This document shows positions 1 to 8,935 of a stretch of 29,612 nt of DNA, piece by piece. The stretch is from Desulfovibrio sp. A2 (lineage in GTDB: Bacteria; Desulfobacterota; Desulfovibrionia; Desulfovibrionales; Desulfovibrionaceae). The stretch covers positions 1-29,612 of the forward strand of contig NZ_AGFG01000013.1 in the NCBI RefSeq assembly GCF_000226255.1, given 5' to 3'. Each line of letters begins with the position of its first letter. The stretch's first letter is position 1. The notes beneath the pieces were generated by a model that had not been told where the DNA came from, made no database searches, and saw only the letters and a program-made list of their open reading frames with translations. Made by a program: the position numbers and the translations under genes.

Positions 1-1879
1 CCAGCGCGCCCTCGCGGTCGCCCCGGATGACGGCCTCTTCCAGCGTGGCGGCCTTGGCCTTCACGCCACTGGCACCGGAAGCCCCCCCTGCCCCGCCCGT
101 CTGGACCGCACCGGCCTCCCCGTTGCCGGGCGTCCAGCCGGAATAACCCTCGATGAAGGCTTCGGCGTTGGCGTCCAGCCCCAGCAGCACGCCCGAGGCG
201 GCCACTGCCTCGCGGATGCGCGCGTTGCCGGGGTGGGCGATGCACGAGGAAAGCCCCGGACCCGCCGCCATGGCCAGGAAGGTGGAATTCAGCAGTTCGC
301 GCGCGGGCAGGCCGAACGAGATGTTGGACAGGCCGATGGTGGTGGGCAGGCCCTGCGCGGCGCACCAGCGGATGGTGTCCAGGCAGTGGCGGGCGGCCTC
401 GGCCTTGGACGACACGGCCAGCGCCAGCACGTCCACCATGACCAGGCGACGCGGGATGCGCAGCCCGTCCGCCTGTTGCAACAGTTCCTCGATGATGGCG
501 ATGCGCTCGGCCGCCGTCACCGGCAGCTTGCGCCCCTTGAGCGGCAGCAGGATGAACGGCGCGCCGTGGTCGCGGCACAGCGGGCCCAAGTGCTCCATGC
601 GGCCGGGTTCACCGCTGATGGAATTGACCAGCGGCGAGCCGGGATGGAACGGCAAGGCCCCCGCGATGGCGTCCGCGTTGGACGAATCCAGCGACAGCGG
701 CAGCGCGTGGCGGGCCACCAGGCGCTCCACCAGCGCGGGCAGCAGCACCGCCTCGTCCACCATGGGCGCGCCCACGTTCACGTCCAGCACCGGCGCGCCC
801 GCCTCCACCTGCTCGTCGGCGAAGCGCAGCGCCTGGGCGAATTCGCCCGCCTGCAATTCGGCGATAAGCTGCTTCTTGCCCGTGGGGTTGATGCGCTCGC
901 CGATGATGCGGATGGGGCTGCCCGCCCCGATGTGCACGGCCTGGGCGCGGGTGGTCAGCACGATGCCGTCGCGCCGGGCCGGGTCGGGGATAAGGCCGCC
1001 GGAAAGGGCGTCCAGCGCTCCGCGCAGGGCGGCGATGTGGTCGGGCGTGGTGCCGCAGCAGCCGCCCAGCAGGCGTGCACCGGCGGCGGCGAAGCGCGCG
1101 GTATGCCGGGCAAAGTCGTCCGGCCCCAGGCGGAACACGGTCTTGCCGTCCACCAGTTCCGGCAGACCCGCGTTGGGTTCCACCAGCACCGGCACTTCCG
1201 AGATGGCCAGCAGTTCGTCCGCCACCTCGACCATCTGCTCCGGACCGGCGCTGCAGTTGGTGCCCACGAGGTCCACGCCCATGTTGAGCATGGACTGCAC
1301 GAACACCTCGGGCCGCGTGCCGGTAAGGCTGACGCCGTTCTCGAAGGTCATGGAAACGCCAACGGGCAGGTCGCATTCGGCGCGCACGGCCAGCACGATG
1401 GCCCGGGCCTCGGCTAGGTCGAACTGGGTTTCGGCCAGGATCAGGTCCACCCCGCCCTGCACCAGCCCCCGGATCTGGGCGCGGAAGGCGGCCACCAGTT
1501 CGGCGGGGTCCAGGTCGCCCAACGGACGCATGAAGTGGCCGGACGGCCCCACGCTGCCCGCCACGAACGCCTCGCGGCCGCTGGAGGCCACCGCCTCGCG
1601 CGCGGCGCGGGCCATGGCCCGGTTGAATTCCACCACGTCGGGCGTGCCGGGGCCGGTGCCCAGCTTGTAGACGCAGCCCCCGAAGGTGTTGGTGGTCAGT
1701 ACGTCGGCCCCGGCGCGCAGGTAGTCGGCATGGATGCCCACCAGCACGTCGGGCCGGGCCAGACAGAAAAGTTCGGGGCTCACGCCGGGCGGCAGCCCGC
1801 GCGATTGCAGCATGGTGCCCATGCCGCCGTCGAAGACCAGTCGACGGCCGGAGCGAAGCGCTTGACGAAAATCTGGCAC
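1..1879 (-). CDS. metH: Cobalamin-dependent methionine synthase, 5' part (cut by window edge)
   Basis: Transfers a methyl group from 5-methyltetrahydrofolate to homocysteine through cobalamin, making methionine in the cytosol. I read 626 codons, open to the edge. The start is GTG at 1879, preceded 8 nt upstream by AGGAG. The homocysteine-binding barrel spans about residues 1-300, with FDGGMGTMLQ at 16-25 and the three zinc cysteines C209 (GTNCSAGP) and C274/C275 (LLGGCCGTTPDH). The pterin-binding barrel spans about 320-585, with GERINPTGKKQ near 327-337 and NISFGLPARE near 519. A Gly/Ala/Ser-rich linker (about 586-610) then leads into ATLEEAVIRGDREGA, the beginning of the cobalamin cap domain. 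The B12-binding part and any reactivation domain lie outside the window. It is divergent from rpoH. No reading-frame break is seen. Identity is firm; total length is unknown. Confidence 0.95.
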   Translation of the reverse strand, partial: MPDFRQALRSGRRLVFDGGMGTMLQSRGLPPGVSPELFCLARPDVLVGIHADYLRAGADVLTTNTFGGCVYKLGTGPGTPDVVEFNRAMARAAREAVASSGREAFVAGSVGPSGHFMRPLGDLDPAELVAAFRAQIRGLVQGGVDLILAETQFDLAEARAIVLAVRAECDLPVGVSMTFENGVSLTGTRPEVFVQSMLNMGVDLVGTNCSAGPEQMVEVADELLAISEVPVLVEPNAGLPELVDGKTVFRLGPDDFARHTARFAAAGARLLGGCCGTTPDHIAALRGALDALSGGLIPDPARRDGIVLTTRAQAVHIGAGSPIRIIGERINPTGKKQLIAELQAGEFAQALRFADEQVEAGAPVLDVNVGAPMVDEAVLLPALVERLVARHALPLSLDSSNADAIAGALPFHPGSPLVNSISGEPGRMEHLGPLCRDHGAPFILLPLKGRKLPVTAAERIAIIEELLQQADGLRIPRRLVMVDVLALAVSSKAEAARHCLDTIRWCAAQGLPTTIGLSNISFGLPARELLNSTFLAMAAGPGLSSCIAHPGNARIREAVAASGVLLGLDANAEAFIEGYSGWTPGNGEAGAVQTGGAGGASGASGVKAKAATLEEAVIRGDREGAL

Positions 1880-2019
1880 AGCCTGTACTCCTGAAACTTG
1901 GCTCGCCGACGACCGGATGACCGCGGGGCGCGAGGGTTCCGAAACATGCCCGCGAGATGGGCGCAGTGGCGTACACTGGCGCGCGACGCCGCGCGGGTAG
2001 GCCTGTGTACCGGAAAGCC

Positions 2020-2048
2020 TTGTAAAGGACAAACAAAAATCATACCAT
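2020..2048 (+). promoter_or_regulatory. Candidate sigma-70 promoter for rpoH
   Basis: TTGTAA (2020-2025), a 17-nt spacer, then TACCAT (2043-2048): 4 of 6 at each box with ideal spacing, in an A-rich patch that stands out from the GC-rich surroundings. It would start transcription about 80 nt before the rpoH ATG. I do not see a clear CTTGAA/CCCCAT heat-shock promoter. Confidence 0.38.
2039..2047 (-). promoter_or_regulatory. Candidate extended -10 promoter for metH
   Basis: On the minus strand the sequence reads TGGTATGAT, an extended -10 (TGn then TATGAT, 5 of 6 to consensus). I see no good -35 at the standard distance. It would give a metH leader of roughly 150 nt. It overlaps the -10 of the plus-strand rpoH candidate, so the two could interfere. 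Sequence match only. Confidence 0.33.
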
Positions 2049-2138
2049 CATTGTCTGTACGGCCCCCGTCAAGCATTTTGGGACACCGCTGCACGACGCA
2101 CGAACCGGCGCGGCCCGCGCCGCGCCTTACCGGATACC

Positions 2139-3485
2139 ATGACCGATACCCCCAGAACGCCGCCCCGCGCCCCGCGCGCACGCGGCGCCAAGGCCGCCGC
2201 GCCAGCCGAAACGCCCAGCGTCACCCCCGTAGTGGTCGACGCCGAGGTGATCCTTGACGTGCAAGGTGACGTCCCCAGTGACGTGCCCAGCGGCACGCCC
2301 GTCACGCCCCGCGCCAAGGCCGCCCGTAGCGCTTCCGCCAAGGCTACCACCGGAAAGCCCGCGCGGCCCCGCCGCAGCGCCCCCGGCGACGAGGACGAGC
2401 CGTCCCCCGTATCGCGCGTCTCCGCCGAGGACGACGAAGAAACCTCGGATGGTACGGAAGGGGCGGACGAAGAAGACCTGGACATCGATTTCGACGGCGC
2501 CAGCGACGACGCCATCGACGTGGATATGCTGCATGGCGAAGCCGCCCCGCACGGCGCGGAGGCGCACGACGACGGCGAAAGCCCGCGCCAGGCCCTGCCC
2601 GTGCTGCGCCCTTCCACTCCCGGTGCCTCCACGCGCGATTCCCTGCACCTGTACCTGCGTGAAATCAGCCGCTTTCCCCTGCTGAAACCGGACGAGGAAT
2701 TCGACCTTGCCCGGCGCGTGCAGGAACAGGGCGACAGCGACGCCGCCTTCCGTCTGGTTACCTCGCACCTGCGCCTAGTGGTCAAGATCGCCATGGACTT
2801 CCAGCGCCGCTGGATGCAGAATGTGCTGGATCTGATTCAGGAAGGCAACGTGGGCCTGATGCGCGCGGTGAACAAGTTCGACCCGGAAAAAGGCATCAAG
2901 TTCTCGTACTACGCCGCGTTCTGGATCAAGGCCTACATCCTCAAGTTCATCATGGACAACTGGAGGATGGTCAAGATAGGCACCACCCAGGCCCAGCGCA
3001 AGCTGTTCTACAACCTCAACAAGGAACGCCAGCGCCTCATCGCGCAGGGGTACGACCCCGACGCCGCAACCCTTTCCGAAAAGCTCAACGTCACCGTCGA
3101 GCAGGTCGTGGAGATGGAACAGCGGCTCGATTCGTCCGACATGTCGCTGGACATCACCGTGGGCGAGGATTCCGGCGGGGCCACCCGCATGGACTTTCTG
3201 CCCGCGCTGGGCCCCGGCATTGAAGAGACGCTGGCCAACAGCGAAATCGCGCGCATGGTGCAGGACAGGGTGCAGACCATCCTGCCGAAGCTTTCGGACA
3301 AGGAGGCGTACATCCTCCAGCACCGCCTGCTTTCGGAACAGCCCGTCACCCTGCGCGAGATCGGCGAAAAGTACGACATCACCCGGGAACGCGTCCGGCA
3401 GATAGAGGCGCGCCTGCTGCAAAAGCTGCGTGACCACCTCTTCAAGGAAATCCGCGACTTCTCCTCGGACTGGATTTCACAGTAG
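2139..3485 (+). CDS. rpoH: RpoH-type (sigma-32) RNA polymerase sigma factor with long acidic N-terminal extension
   Basis: A group of alternative sigma factors that direct RNA polymerase to heat-shock and stress promoters. The conserved core begins near residue 164 with region 1.2-like DSLHLYLREI. It continues through region 2 ([53 protein letters not shown]) and the RpoH-box sequence QRKLFYNLNKERQRL near 288-302, and ends in the region 4.2 helix-turn-helix TLREIGEKYDITRERVRQIE. The first about 163 residues are unusual: a Pro/Ala/Arg-rich start, then a Glu/Asp-rich stretch (about 85-135). Typical RpoH proteins are near 290 residues. No strong Shine-Dalgarno precedes ATG 2139, and the only nearby internal ATG (2527) also lacks one, so the exact N-terminus is open. 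The sigma-32 assignment rests on the QRKLFYNL box. Confidence 0.85.
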   Translation: MTDTPRTPPRAPRARGAKAAAPAETPSVTPVVVDAEVILDVQGDVPSDVPSGTPVTPRAKAARSASAKATTGKPARPRRSAPGDEDEPSPVSRVSAEDDEETSDGTEGADEEDLDIDFDGASDDAIDVDMLHGEAAPHGAEAHDDGESPRQALPVLRPSTPGASTRDSLHLYLREISRFPLLKPDEEFDLARRVQEQGDSDAAFRLVTSHLRLVVKIAMDFQRRWMQNVLDLIQEGNVGLMRAVNKFDPEKGIKFSYYAAFWIKAYILKFIMDNWRMVKIGTTQAQRKLFYNLNKERQRLIAQGYDPDAATLSEKLNVTVEQVVEMEQRLDSSDMSLDITVGEDSGGATRMDFLPALGPGIEETLANSEIARMVQDRVQTILPKLSDKEAYILQHRLLSEQPVTLREIGEKYDITRERVRQIEARLLQKLRDHLFKEIRDFSSDWISQ

Positions 3486-3521
3486 CCGCCCGGCCTGGTC
3501 AGGCCGTTGCACGAGCCCTTC

Positions 3522-5327
3522 ATGCCATCCATTTTCCCCATCGCCATCTTCCGGAACGCCCAGGCCCGCCAGCCTCTAGGGGCGCACCGCCGCACCTTTA
3601 CCGCGCCACTGGCGCGATTGAGGCGGCTGGCCCGCCCGTGGCCGCTGCGCCGCGCCGCCGCGCTGCTGGCCGCCATCTGTCTGGCCACCGGCGTTACGGG
3701 CTGCGCCACCCGCCAGGCCACGCCGGAACAGCCCGCGGCCCCGGTGGAATGGCGGCTCACGCCGGAAGCGGCGACCACTTACTACTACCTGCTTCTGGAG
3801 CAGGCCAGCCGCACCGGCAACCTGCGCGACGCCATGACCGCCATCGAGAAGCTGGTGGCGCTGGACCCGTCCCCCAGGGTGTTCATCGACGGCGGCTCGT
3901 TCCTGCTTTCGCGCAAGGAACCCACCCTGGCCCGGCAGGTGCTGCAGGAAGGCGTGTCGCGCTACCCCGACGACCTCGACATCACCCTGCTGCTGGTGGA
4001 AACCTACCTTGAGGAAAACCGCACCGGCGATGCGCTGTACACCCTGCGCGCCTTCACCGGCGCCCACGGCGACGACGAGCAGGCCCGCCAGGAACTGGCC
4101 CTGCTGCTGGTGAAGACCCGCAACTTCGCCGAGGCGGACAAGCTGCTTTCCGGCATCGCCGAGCGCAACCGCACGCCTGTGCTGCGCTACTATCACGCCC
4201 GCGCACTGGTGGGGCTGAACCGCCACTCCGAGGCCCTGGGCCAGTTGCGCAAGGCAGTGAAGGCCGCGCCGGACTTTTTGGAGGCCTGGGCGGAACTGGC
4301 GTTCATCTACGAACTGCGCAAGGACTACGTGGAGGCCGAGCGCACCTACGAGCAGATCATCACCCTGGACGAAAGCAACCAGGACGTGTGGCTGCGGCTC
4401 ATCGCCATCAGCCTGAAGCTGAACAACCCGGCCAAGGCCTACGAACTGGCCCGCCAGGGGCCGGAGACCTTCGGCTTTCTGCTCACGGCGGCCACGCTGT
4501 TCCTGGAAGAAAAGTTCTACGAACAGGCCGACGCCCTGCTCACCGTGGTCAAGGACACCCCCGGCGCGCCCGAGGAAGTGTATTTCTACCTGGCCGTGCT
4601 CTCCTTCGAGGGCAAGCGCGACCCGGCCGGGGCCATCCACTGGCTTGGCGAGATCACCCCGTCCAACAAGTTCCACGACCGTGCCCTGCGCCTGAAAAGC
4701 CAGTTGCAGTTCGAGACCGGCGACCTGAACGCCGCCCTGGCCACGCTGAAGGAAGGACAGAAGACCTACCCCGGCCAGAAGGAATTCTGGCAGATGGAGG
4801 CACAGCTGTACCTGAACAGCAACAAGCCGGAAGAAGCCCTGGCCGTCATGGACGAGGCCCGCAGGTTCTGGCCCGACGACGCGGAAATCGCCTTCATGCG
4901 CGGCATCATCCTTGATGAGCGGGGCATGAAGGCCGAGGCCTTCACGGTGATGGAACAGGTGGTGGCCGAACATCCGCGACACGCCCAGGCCCTGAACTAC
5001 GTGGGCTACACCCTGGCCGAGCAGGGGCGCGACCTGGACCGCGCGCTGCAACTGATCACCCGTGCACTTGAAGAGTCGCCCGACAGTACCTACATCATCG
5101 ACTCGCTGGCCTGGACGCACTACCGCCGGGGCGAGCTGAACGAAGCGTGGCAGACCATCAACCGCGCCGTGGACCAGGGCGCCAGCGACCCCACCATCTG
5201 GGAACACTACGGCGACATCGCCGCCGCCCTCGGCAAGAAGGCGGAGGCGCGCAAGGGCTACCGCAAGGCGCTGGAAATGTCGCCCGCCAACGCGGCGGAC
5301 ATCACCGCCAAGCTCAAGAACCTATGA
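3522..5327 (+). CDS. TPR-repeat lipoprotein (PA4667-like)
   Basis: A 601-residue protein made almost wholly of tetratricopeptide repeats, probably a protein-interaction scaffold at the envelope. A hydrophobic stretch (about 45-58) ends in a lipobox, VTGC with Cys at 61, so lipid attachment is expected. Repeats then run to the C-terminus; clear ones include LEAWAELAFIYELRKDYVEAERTY, the segment around AQALNYVGYTLAEQGRDLDRA, and WEHYGDIAAALGKKAEARKGY. I chose ATG 3522. TTG 3507 upstream is also in frame, and TTG 3618 would give a more normal signal peptide of about 28 residues; none has a strong ribosome site. Its stop overlaps the next start by ATGA (5324-5327), so translation is probably coupled to the LolB-like gene. 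A TPR gene immediately before lolB is also seen in Pseudomonas (PA4667-lolB). Function beyond scaffolding is not known to me. Confidence 0.85.
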   Translation: MPSIFPIAIFRNAQARQPLGAHRRTFTAPLARLRRLARPWPLRRAAALLAAICLATGVTGCATRQATPEQPAAPVEWRLTPEAATTYYYLLLEQASRTGNLRDAMTAIEKLVALDPSPRVFIDGGSFLLSRKEPTLARQVLQEGVSRYPDDLDITLLLVETYLEENRTGDALYTLRAFTGAHGDDEQARQELALLLVKTRNFAEADKLLSGIAERNRTPVLRYYHARALVGLNRHSEALGQLRKAVKAAPDFLEAWAELAFIYELRKDYVEAERTYEQIITLDESNQDVWLRLIAISLKLNNPAKAYELARQGPETFGFLLTAATLFLEEKFYEQADALLTVVKDTPGAPEEVYFYLAVLSFEGKRDPAGAIHWLGEITPSNKFHDRALRLKSQLQFETGDLNAALATLKEGQKTYPGQKEFWQMEAQLYLNSNKPEEALAVMDEARRFWPDDAEIAFMRGIILDERGMKAEAFTVMEQVVAEHPRHAQALNYVGYTLAEQGRDLDRALQLITRALEESPDSTYIIDSLAWTHYRRGELNEAWQTINRAVDQGASDPTIWEHYGDIAAALGKKAEARKGYRKALEMSPANAADITAKLKNL

Positions 5328-6193
5328 TGCATCCCCTTCGTCTTTCCCACGACCAATCCCTGGCGCACGGCATTGCCGTGCGCTGTTGCGTCCTGCTCCT
5401 GCTCGTCGCGGCCGCGCTGGCCCAGGGCTGCGCCCCGCGCGTGGCCCCCGGCGTGCCCGCCCCGCAGGCCGAAGCCGACGCCGCCTGGCACGCCTACCGC
5501 AGTTGGGCGCAGTCCAACGAAGCCGACGCGGGTCCCTTCCGGGTCAACGCCAGCCTGCGCTACAAGACCGGCGAACACGACGGCAACCGCGTGGTGGCGC
5601 TCTTGTGGTCCAACGGGGACGTGCCGTTGCGGCTGGATATCATGGCGGGCATCGGGGCCACCGTGGCCCGCATCCGCGAGGACGACACCACCTTTCTCGC
5701 ATACGCGCCCAATGAAAATCGCGCTTACTACCACAGCGGCGAACTGGCCAGGGGTGGGCGCGCCCTGCTCTCGTTCGGCGTGCCGGTGCCCTTTTCGGTG
5801 CCGGATCTCGCCAACCTGCTCAACGGCAGGTTCTCCAAGGTGTTCGACGATGCCCACGCCGACCCCAGGCTTGTGGCGGACGGGGGAATCGCCTACACTC
5901 TGCCGCGCGGCAGGGTTCGCGGAATGCTTGAACTTTCTCCCGAAGGACTGCCCCGCCGCTGGACGGACACGCCCCCCGGCGAAGCGCAGGCCGGATGGGA
6001 CATGCGCATCGACTACGACGAAGCCGTGCCCCCCCTGCCGCGCAAGATCACCATCACCCACGCCAAGGGATATTCCGCCATCCTGCTCGTGAAGGAACGG
6101 GAGCGGCCGCAGGCCTTCACCGGCGAACAGCTGGGGCTTGTCCTACCCGAAGGCACCGAGGTGTTGCCGTTGCGCGAAGGCGCGCGACGCTAG
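5324..6193 (+). CDS. lolB: LolB-like outer-membrane lipoprotein
   Basis: A 289-residue predicted lipoprotein. The signal peptide has a hydrophobic core CCVLLLLVAAALAQ and a lipobox with Cys at 36 (LAQGC). The mature part is beta-rich, with features expected of LolB/LppX folds: a first strand FRVNASLRYKTGEHDGNRVVALLW, then LRLDIMAGIGATVARI, a segment PVPFSVPDLANLLNGRF, and a strand near the end (LPRKITITHAKGYSAILLV). In LolB the role is to accept lipoproteins from the carrier LolA and insert them into the outer membrane. Overall similarity by eye is weak, so the symbol relies partly on context: it follows a TPR lipoprotein gene and lies in the neighbourhood of ispE, prs and pth. A DUF4292-type lipoprotein is the main alternative. 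The start ATG 5324 overlaps the TPR stop; ATG 5327 is equally possible. Confidence 0.6.
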   Translation: MMHPLRLSHDQSLAHGIAVRCCVLLLLVAAALAQGCAPRVAPGVPAPQAEADAAWHAYRSWAQSNEADAGPFRVNASLRYKTGEHDGNRVVALLWSNGDVPLRLDIMAGIGATVARIREDDTTFLAYAPNENRAYYHSGELARGGRALLSFGVPVPFSVPDLANLLNGRFSKVFDDAHADPRLVADGGIAYTLPRGRVRGMLELSPEGLPRRWTDTPPGEAQAGWDMRIDYDEAVPPLPRKITITHAKGYSAILLVKERERPQAFTGEQLGLVLPEGTEVLPLREGARR

Positions 6194-6249
6194 ATCCAGC
6201 CAGCCAACACCACCAGTCCTGCAGGCACCACAACGCGACGGAGACGTTC

Positions 6250-6609
6250 ATGACCGCGCCCGACACCTACACCTCCTTCTCCCTTTCCGCCGTGCTGTCC
6301 AACCTCAAGGTGGGGCTGTGCGTGCTGCGCGGCGAACTGGGCCGCATGGCCACCGGCGTGCTGCGCTGCATGGAGGCACGCCAGTTGCGCCGCCGCATGG
6401 ACGAGGAGCACGCCGCCCTTGGCCGCCGCATGGTGGAACTGCTGGGTACGGGAGTTCTTGCCACGGACGATGCCCGTATCCATGAACTGGCCGGGCGCGC
6501 CGCCTTCCTGCGCGACGAACTGGCCCGCCACGCCGCCGGGGCCGATGCGGACCGCGAGCGGCACCTGGCCCGCATGGCCCGATGTTGCGGAAACGGCGGC
6601 AAGGGCTGA
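6250..6609 (+). CDS. Small helical protein of unknown function
   Basis: I do not recognise this 119-residue protein. It starts at ATG 6250, with GGAG 6 nt upstream, 56 bp after the LolB-like gene and probably in the same transcript. It has no signal peptide. After a short Ser/Thr-rich beginning, nearly all of it is predicted alpha-helical and rich in Arg, Glu and Leu, for example CMEARQLRRRMDEEHAALGR and AFLRDELARHAAGADADRE, which suggests a helical hairpin or coiled coil. It ends in a small Cys pair (MARCCGNGGKG). The Desulfovibrio-like codon bias and the ribosome site support it as a real gene rather than noise. Confidence 0.65.
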   Translation: MTAPDTYTSFSLSAVLSNLKVGLCVLRGELGRMATGVLRCMEARQLRRRMDEEHAALGRRMVELLGTGVLATDDARIHELAGRAAFLRDELARHAAGADADRERHLARMARCCGNGGKG

Positions 6610-6659
6610 TCGGGCAGGCGTCCTCCGCCCTCCGCGCCCGCACGGGGCGCACCACCGTC

Positions 6660-6688
6660 TTGACAAGCGGCTCCGGGAACAGCACATT
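6660..6688 (+). promoter_or_regulatory. Candidate promoter upstream of rpiB
   Basis: A perfect -35 TTGACA (6660-6665), then 17 nt, then CACATT (6683-6688; 3 of 6). It lies in the 216-bp gap between the small helical gene and rpiB. The -35 is strong but the -10 is poor, so confidence is limited. The rest of the gap shows no gene. Confidence 0.33.
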
Positions 6689-6825
6689 TCCAGCGCCGTC
6701 CTGCAGCCTTGCCGCCCACGCAGGTGCGGTCCGGCGCACGAGCAGCGTTCAGCTTCCACGACACGCACCGCGCCACGCCATCGGCGCACACTCCATATTT
6801 CCGTCAGCACGCAGCGAGGGAACCC

Positions 6826-7293
6826 ATGTCCGCACCCGTCATGTCCGCACCGGTCATAATCGGCTCCGACCACGCCGGTCTCGCCCTGAAGCAGATCATC
6901 GTCGCCCACCTCAAGGCCACCGGCCGCGAAGTTGAAGACCTTGGCCCCCAGACCGCCGAAAGCTGCGACTACCCGCTCTACGCCGCCAAGGTGGCCGAAC
7001 GGGTGCTGGCCTCCGGCGGCCTCGGCATCCTGGTCTGCGGCACGGGCATCGGCATGTCCATGGCCGCCAACCGCTTTCCCGGCATCCGCGCCGCGCTGTG
7101 CACCTGCGAATTCCACGCCCGCGCCACCCGCCAGCACAACGACGCCAACGTGCTGTGCCTTGGGGAACGGGTGACCGGCCCCGGCGTGGCCGTGAACCTC
7201 GTTGACGTGTTTCTGGACACTCCCTTCGAGGGCGGCCGCCACCAGCGCCGCATCGACCAGTTCGACGGGCCCGCCCGCACCGGCGGCTGCTAG
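6826..7293 (+). CDS. rpiB: Ribose-5-phosphate isomerase B
   Basis: Interconverts ribulose-5-phosphate and ribose-5-phosphate in the non-oxidative pentose phosphate pathway. The 155-residue length fits the RpiB family. Visible features are the substrate-binding GSDHAGLALK (13-22; D15/H16), the catalytic Cys71 in ILVCGTGIGMSMAANR, ALCTCEFHARATRQHNDANVL, and the C-terminal RHQRRIDQ. The start is ATG 6826, preceded by GAGGG 5 nt upstream; ATG 6841, five codons later, is possible. Its product is the direct precursor of the substrate of Prs, which is encoded 6 kb downstream on the same strand. Confidence 0.95.
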   Translation: MSAPVMSAPVIIGSDHAGLALKQIIVAHLKATGREVEDLGPQTAESCDYPLYAAKVAERVLASGGLGILVCGTGIGMSMAANRFPGIRAALCTCEFHARATRQHNDANVLCLGERVTGPGVAVNLVDVFLDTPFEGGRHQRRIDQFDGPARTGGC

Positions 7294-7470
7294 CCGTCGT
7301 CAGACGCTGCCGTACACCTGTCGCACATCTGTCGGGCGGAGCGTCGGCCTTACAAGCCGAACGCCTGGCATCACATTTATTCTCGCACCGCGCCGAAAGC
7401 GCAGAGTGCAACTGACACGGCGCGTACCGCGTCCGCTGCCGCACCACACCGCACATCCACGGGAGCATCA

Positions 7471-8928
7471 ATGCAACTGTACAATACCCTGACCCGCAAA
7501 AAGGAACATTTCGAGCCCGCCGTGCCCGGCAAGGTCAACATGTACGTCTGCGGCATCACCGCGTACGACCTGTGCCACATCGGCCACGCCCGCTCCGCCG
7601 TGGTGTTCGACGTGCTGGTGCGCTACCTGCGCCACACCGGCCTCGACGTCACCTTCGCGCGCAACTTCACCGACGTGGACGACAAGATCATCACCCGCGC
7701 CAACCAGGAAGGCCTTTCCAGCCAGGAAGTGGCGGAAAAGTACATCGCCACGTTCTACGAGGACATGGACCGCCTGAACGTGCTGCGGGCCGACATCGAG
7801 CCGCGCGCCACCACGCACATCGCCGAGATGATCTCGCTGTGCGAACGGCTCATCGAACAGGGCAAGGCCTACGCCACCCCCTCGGGCGACGTGTACTTCC
7901 GCGTGCGCGCCTTTCCCGGGTACGGCAAGCTTTCCGGCCGCGACGTGGACGACCTGCGCTCCGGCGCGCGCGTGGCCCCCGGCGAGGAAAAGGAAGACCC
8001 GCTGGACTTCGCCCTGTGGAAGGGCGCCAAGCCCGGCGAACCCTACTGGGAAAGCCCGTGGGGGCGCGGCCGTCCCGGCTGGCACATCGAATGCTCGGCC
8101 ATGAGCGAAAAACACCTGCCCCTGCCCCTGGACATCCACGGCGGCGGGCAGGACCTGGTCTTTCCGCATCACGAGAACGAAATCGCCCAGACCGAGGCCG
8201 CCCTCGGCAAGGACTTCGTGCGCTACTGGGTGCACAACGGCTTCGTGCAGGTGAACGCCGAAAAGATGTCCAAATCGCTCGGCAACTTCCGCACCATCCG
8301 CGACATACTGGAAAACTACCTTCCGGAAACGCTGCGCTATTTCCTGCTCACCAAGCACTACCGCAGCCCCATCGACTTCACCTTCGAGTCCATGGACGAG
8401 GCGGAAAAGAACCTCAAGCGCATCTACGAGGCGCTGGGGCTGCTGCACGCCGAACTGCAACGCGAAAAGTGGACCTCCGGCCCCCTGCCCAAGGACGTGA
8501 CCGAGGAATTCGAAGGCCTGCGCCAAGCCTTCGCCGACGCCATGGAAGACGACATGAACACGGCGGCCGCCCTGGGCCACGTGTTCACCATGGTTCGCCT
8601 GGCCAACCGCATCCTGGACAACAAGGGCCAGCGCAAGACAGAGGGCGCGCGCGAACTCTTCCGCCGCGTGCTGGACGAGGCCCGCGCATGGACCGCCGTG
8701 CTGGGCGTGTTCGGCCGCGACCCCGCCGAATTCCTGGCGGAGCTACGCGCCTGCCGCGTGGCCCGCAAGTCCATCGACCCGGCCAGGGTCGAAGAACTGA
8801 TGCAGGCCCGCATCAACGCCCGCGCCGACAAGGACTTCGCCCGCGCCGACGCCATCCGCGACGAGATCGCCGCCCTCGGCATAGAAGTGCGCGACACGCC
8901 TTCCGGCGCGGTGTGGGACGTGCTATAG
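7471..8928 (+). CDS. cysS: Cysteinyl-tRNA synthetase
   Basis: Class I aminoacyl-tRNA synthetase that charges tRNA-Cys. At 485 residues it is full length. Zinc-ligand Cys27 lies in [10 protein letters not shown], the ATP-binding HIGH motif is at 36-39, and WHIECSAMS (second zinc Cys) is followed by [17 protein letters not shown]. The KMSKS loop is at 265-269 ([10 protein letters not shown]). The C-terminal helical domain ends in [27 protein letters not shown], typical of the family. ATG 7471 has GGGAG about 7 nt upstream. The 177-bp gap before it contains no gene that I can see. The next gene starts 7 nt after the stop, so co-transcription is likely. Confidence 0.97.
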   Translation: MQLYNTLTRKKEHFEPAVPGKVNMYVCGITAYDLCHIGHARSAVVFDVLVRYLRHTGLDVTFARNFTDVDDKIITRANQEGLSSQEVAEKYIATFYEDMDRLNVLRADIEPRATTHIAEMISLCERLIEQGKAYATPSGDVYFRVRAFPGYGKLSGRDVDDLRSGARVAPGEEKEDPLDFALWKGAKPGEPYWESPWGRGRPGWHIECSAMSEKHLPLPLDIHGGGQDLVFPHHENEIAQTEAALGKDFVRYWVHNGFVQVNAEKMSKSLGNFRTIRDILENYLPETLRYFLLTKHYRSPIDFTFESMDEAEKNLKRIYEALGLLHAELQREKWTSGPLPKDVTEEFEGLRQAFADAMEDDMNTAAALGHVFTMVRLANRILDNKGQRKTEGARELFRRVLDEARAWTAVLGVFGRDPAEFLAELRACRVARKSIDPARVEELMQARINARADKDFARADAIRDEIAALGIEVRDTPSGAVWDVL

Positions 8929-8935
8929 CACGCGC

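Noticed and set aside
1880..2032. Cobalamin riboswitch before metH, suggested by GCCACTG on the minus strand (1964-1970)
   Set aside because: The other parts of the B12 box (an AGGAGACCTGCC-like segment and GGGAAGG) are absent, and the leader of about 150 nt is too short. No SAM or SAH riboswitch core was recognised either.
5147..5323. Upstream in-frame extension of the LolB-like gene
   Set aside because: It overlaps the end of the TPR gene by about 180 bp and would bury the signal peptide inside the protein. ATG 5324 in the ATGA overlap is far more likely.
5361..5377. Sigma-54-like TGGC...TTGC element
   Set aside because: It lies inside the LolB-like coding region and the spacing between the GG and GC elements is one base too long.
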